DNA of 64,000 nt from Bilabrum cf. latius (lineage: Eukaryota; Bigyra: Bicosoecida; Bigyra; Bicosoecida): contig OZ237762.1 in NCBI GenBank assembly GCA_965178125.1, positions 434,001 to 498,000 of the forward strand, written 5' to 3'. Shown in pieces: positions 62,018-64,000 of this stretch; the first letter of the stretch is position 1; each line of letters opens with the position of its first letter. Both the position numbers and the translations under genes were made by a program. Under the pieces are notes generated by a model, which had not been told where the DNA came from, searched no databases, and worked only from the letters and a program-made list of their open reading frames with translations.

Positions 62018-64000
62018 TCAGTTCTGCATAGCACACGCAATGGCCGTGACCGTTGCCGCTACTACTGCAGCGGCACCCCCGATTGCTGCCCTCGCGCTTC
62101 CGTCATCGTCGTCATCGTACGAGGTGTCGGGGAAGTCGTCCGACTCGCCCTCCGAGGCCGTGCCGCCTGCAGGCCGAGAGGGGTCCTCGAGCGCGCTGTC
62201 CTTGTTCGCGGTCAGGAACGACTCGGTGGAGGCCAGGTCCAGAGTGCCATCGTTTGCCAGCGTGCCCACCTGGCCGGCAGCCGCCGCAGCCGCTCCGTCG
62301 GACTCTAGCGTGAGCCGGAGCGTGAACGTGGCGGTGGTGCCGGAGGTCACCACTGCCGTCACGGCGCACTGGTCCTGGCGGGCGCCGATCTGGCGTGTCA
62401 CGTCCTTGCAGATGCTGGTCTTGAGAGCCTCCTCATTGGCCCCTGCCACGAAGCCAGGCTTGATGTTGGTGAGGCGGACTTTGGCCACGCCCGGGGTGGT
62501 GGCTGCGCAGGTGGAGGGGAAGTCCGATGCTTGCAGTGCACTGCATCGCCCCAGGATGCGTTCCTTGATCGCCGAGGCCGCGGGATTGAACGACTGGTGT
62601 TGGTTCTGGTTCCCCGAGCCCATCGTACCGCGGATGGCAAGCTCAAAGAGAGTTCCGTCCCCGCAGCACCCAGACGCCTGCATGGCTGCTTCGATCGCGG
62701 CTGAGCAGTTGGCTGAGCAGTTTGCGCTTGAGGCTTCAACCCCCCAGTTGAACAGGTCGGAGCCCTGCATGTGGTCGCCAGGGTGCCGGGGCGCGTTCAT
62801 GCACGCCCTGAAGGCATCGTCCGCGTGCCGCATCATGAGGTGGATGCAGTAATCCTGACCCTGCTGCCCGCAGCCATACTGGATCCGAGTTGCATCGTGC
62901 TCTCTGTTCCCCACTTGGTCCTGCCCGAACGCGATGAAGGAGCGGCCGCAGGGGCTGCAGTAAGCCTGGATCTGGGCGTCCGTAGGCCCGCCATCACCGT
63001 CATCGTCCCCATCGCCCTCGTCATCATCCCCGTCGTCAGACCCTCCGCCGAACAGGCCCTCGTCCGCGAGCTCCGGGAGGCAGTACTCCGTCCCCGCGCG
63101 CAAGCACACAAGGTCGAGGGCGTGCTGGATGTCCTCCACCAAGGAGCCATCGTCGCCAGAGTCGCCATCATCTGCCGAATCGTCGCCTGAGGGCAGGCTG
63201 CTTAGCAGGGAGTACAGCTGTGCGAACTTGCGCGAAAACTTACGGCCGCAGCTCTGGGCTCCCCCGCTGCAGACCGTGCTCGTGTACGTTCGCAGCTGCT
63301 GGGGGCTGACCGAACTGTCCCCGCCGATCGCCCCGAGCGTCTTCATGATGGTGTCTTGGCAGTACTCGCCGTTCTCAGCCTGGATGCACATTCTGCGATG
63401 AGGTGATGGTAGAGAAGGACACTGGGTGGCAGTGAGAGGTGCTCCAATCAGCCTCGTCTGCGCTGCCGGTCCGGTAGGCATCGCCGGCGAATCAAGTCCA
63501 CCAGCTGCGCTGCAGCGCAAACTGTGACAACGAGCCAATACATGCGACTACAGAATTAATCAACGATTGGAATGGGAGCCGAGCCGGCGGGCTAGTACTC
63601 ATCTCACGCGTCCATCCGCACAGCGAACATCAGCACCATCGGGCACACGCCCTGGCTGGCCTGCTCCGGCGTGATGGTAGTCTGCGCATCAGCAAGCTTA
63701 TCAGCACACGTTGATGAGCAAATCTGATTGAAATCGGGTCCATCGTTGCCGCCAGTGCCCTGGAGTCTGCGCTGCGGCTGAGGCTGGCCTGACCCTCCGC
63801 TGCTATCACCGGGCCCGTCGTCGCCACCCTCATCATCGTCGTCCGGTAGCACGCCATCGCAGTCGTTGTACGCGTCGGCAATAATATCACAGCATGGCAT
63901 GCTTGGGTCTTCGTCGCAGATTGCCCCAGGATCGTCGCCTTGCAGGGCGCGAGCTTCGAGGTCGGCAGGGAGACGCTGACCACCACCTTCGCTGCCAGTG
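62018..64000 (-). CDS. Acidic Cys-rich secreted or GPI-type protein, N-terminus missing
   Basis: The 5' part lies beyond the right edge. The exon 63608->64000 ends GACGC|GTGAGA; the intron is 63393-63607 (215 bp, acceptor catcgcag); the last exon is 62018-63392, ending in TGA. The protein has many cysteines in short motifs (MPCCDIIADAYNDC, QICSSTCADKL, YCSPCGRSF, ANCSANCSAAI, ASGCCGDGT) and Asp/Gly-rich spacers (DDGDDDEGDGDDDGDGG). The extreme C-terminus is hydrophobic with almost no tail (AAIGGAAAVVAATVTAIACA), as in GPI-anchor signals or tail membrane anchors. Repeated Cys-box units suggest a disulfide-rich extracellular or vacuolar protein, perhaps calcium-binding through the acidic spacers. 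No TAG occurs in the visible part. No family was recognised. Confidence 0.75.

Noticed and set aside
62013-62852. 279-codon plus-strand ORF
   Set aside because: It is antisense to the Cys-rich secreted protein, whose splice sites, Cys motifs and C-terminal hydrophobic tail support the minus strand.
1-64000. UAG as pyrrolysine or programmed readthrough
   Set aside because: The genome is eukaryotic, with tens of TAGs per gene and no stem-loop-like signal after them. Readthrough that often would yield almost no product.
1-64000. UAG = leucine, as in some mitochondrial and protist codes
   Set aside because: Many TAGs lie in Gln runs and on polar faces of coiled coils (for example 36700-36960 and 39769-39790), where leucine is unlikely. 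Not excluded at every site.
1-64000. Organellar or bacterial origin
   Set aside because: Spliceosomal GT-AG introns, ribophorin I, inhibitor-2 and a pol III tRNA with an oligo-T stop show nuclear DNA.

Overview
The window is nuclear DNA from a GC-rich, gene-dense eukaryote. It carries spliceosomal GT-AG introns, a eukaryotic tRNA-Ala gene and eukaryote-only genes: ribophorin I (an oligosaccharyltransferase subunit), PP1 inhibitor-2, an HCN/EAG-like cyclic-nucleotide-gated channel, an EF-hand plus WD40 protein and a Zn2Cys6 transcription factor. The lineage cannot be fixed from the sequence. The EF-hand/WD40 layout resembles ciliary proteins, so a flagellated protist is plausible but inferred.

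The central observation is that UAG is not a stop codon here. Nearly every long gene is broken by in-frame TAG, while TAA and TGA are absent from the same frames for up to 12 kb. With TAG read as sense, dozens of apparent fragments merge into ten large genes plus one short intron-containing gene. Nine of the ten visible gene ends are TGA and one is TAA; none is TAG. The contexts favour glutamine: TAG lies inside Gln-rich runs and coiled coils, and at a polar position of the channel S5 helix. All coordinates and lengths below assume UAG = Gln with UAA and UGA as stops.

Layout. <1-5244 (-): ARM-repeat protein, running off the left edge. 5513-10316 (+): Zn2Cys6 regulator, divergent from the ARM gene. 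10560-13844 (-): large unknown protein. 14030-26245 (-): giant CNG-like channel. 26246-27223: about 1 kb with no firm gene. 27224-28758 (+): ribophorin I. 29026-41064 (+): giant EF-hand/WD40 protein. 41268-47513 (-): unknown protein with one helical domain. 47695-54432 (+): multi-pass membrane protein, divergent from it. 54620-60427 (+): ankyrin protein. 60691-61660 (-): PP1 inhibitor-2. 61741-61813 (+): tRNA-Ala(AGC). 62018->64000 (-): acidic Cys-rich secreted or GPI-type protein, running off the right edge.

Intergenic gaps are mostly 80-270 bp. Introns are few, about 90-215 bp, and sit mainly near 5' ends. Many proteins are very large (1,000-4,000 residues) because of long Ser/Gly/Arg/Gln-rich, probably disordered stretches around small conserved domains. 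The genes do not form one pathway. The channel, the calcium-binding WD40 protein and the phosphatase inhibitor are all signalling-type functions, but that grouping is only inference.
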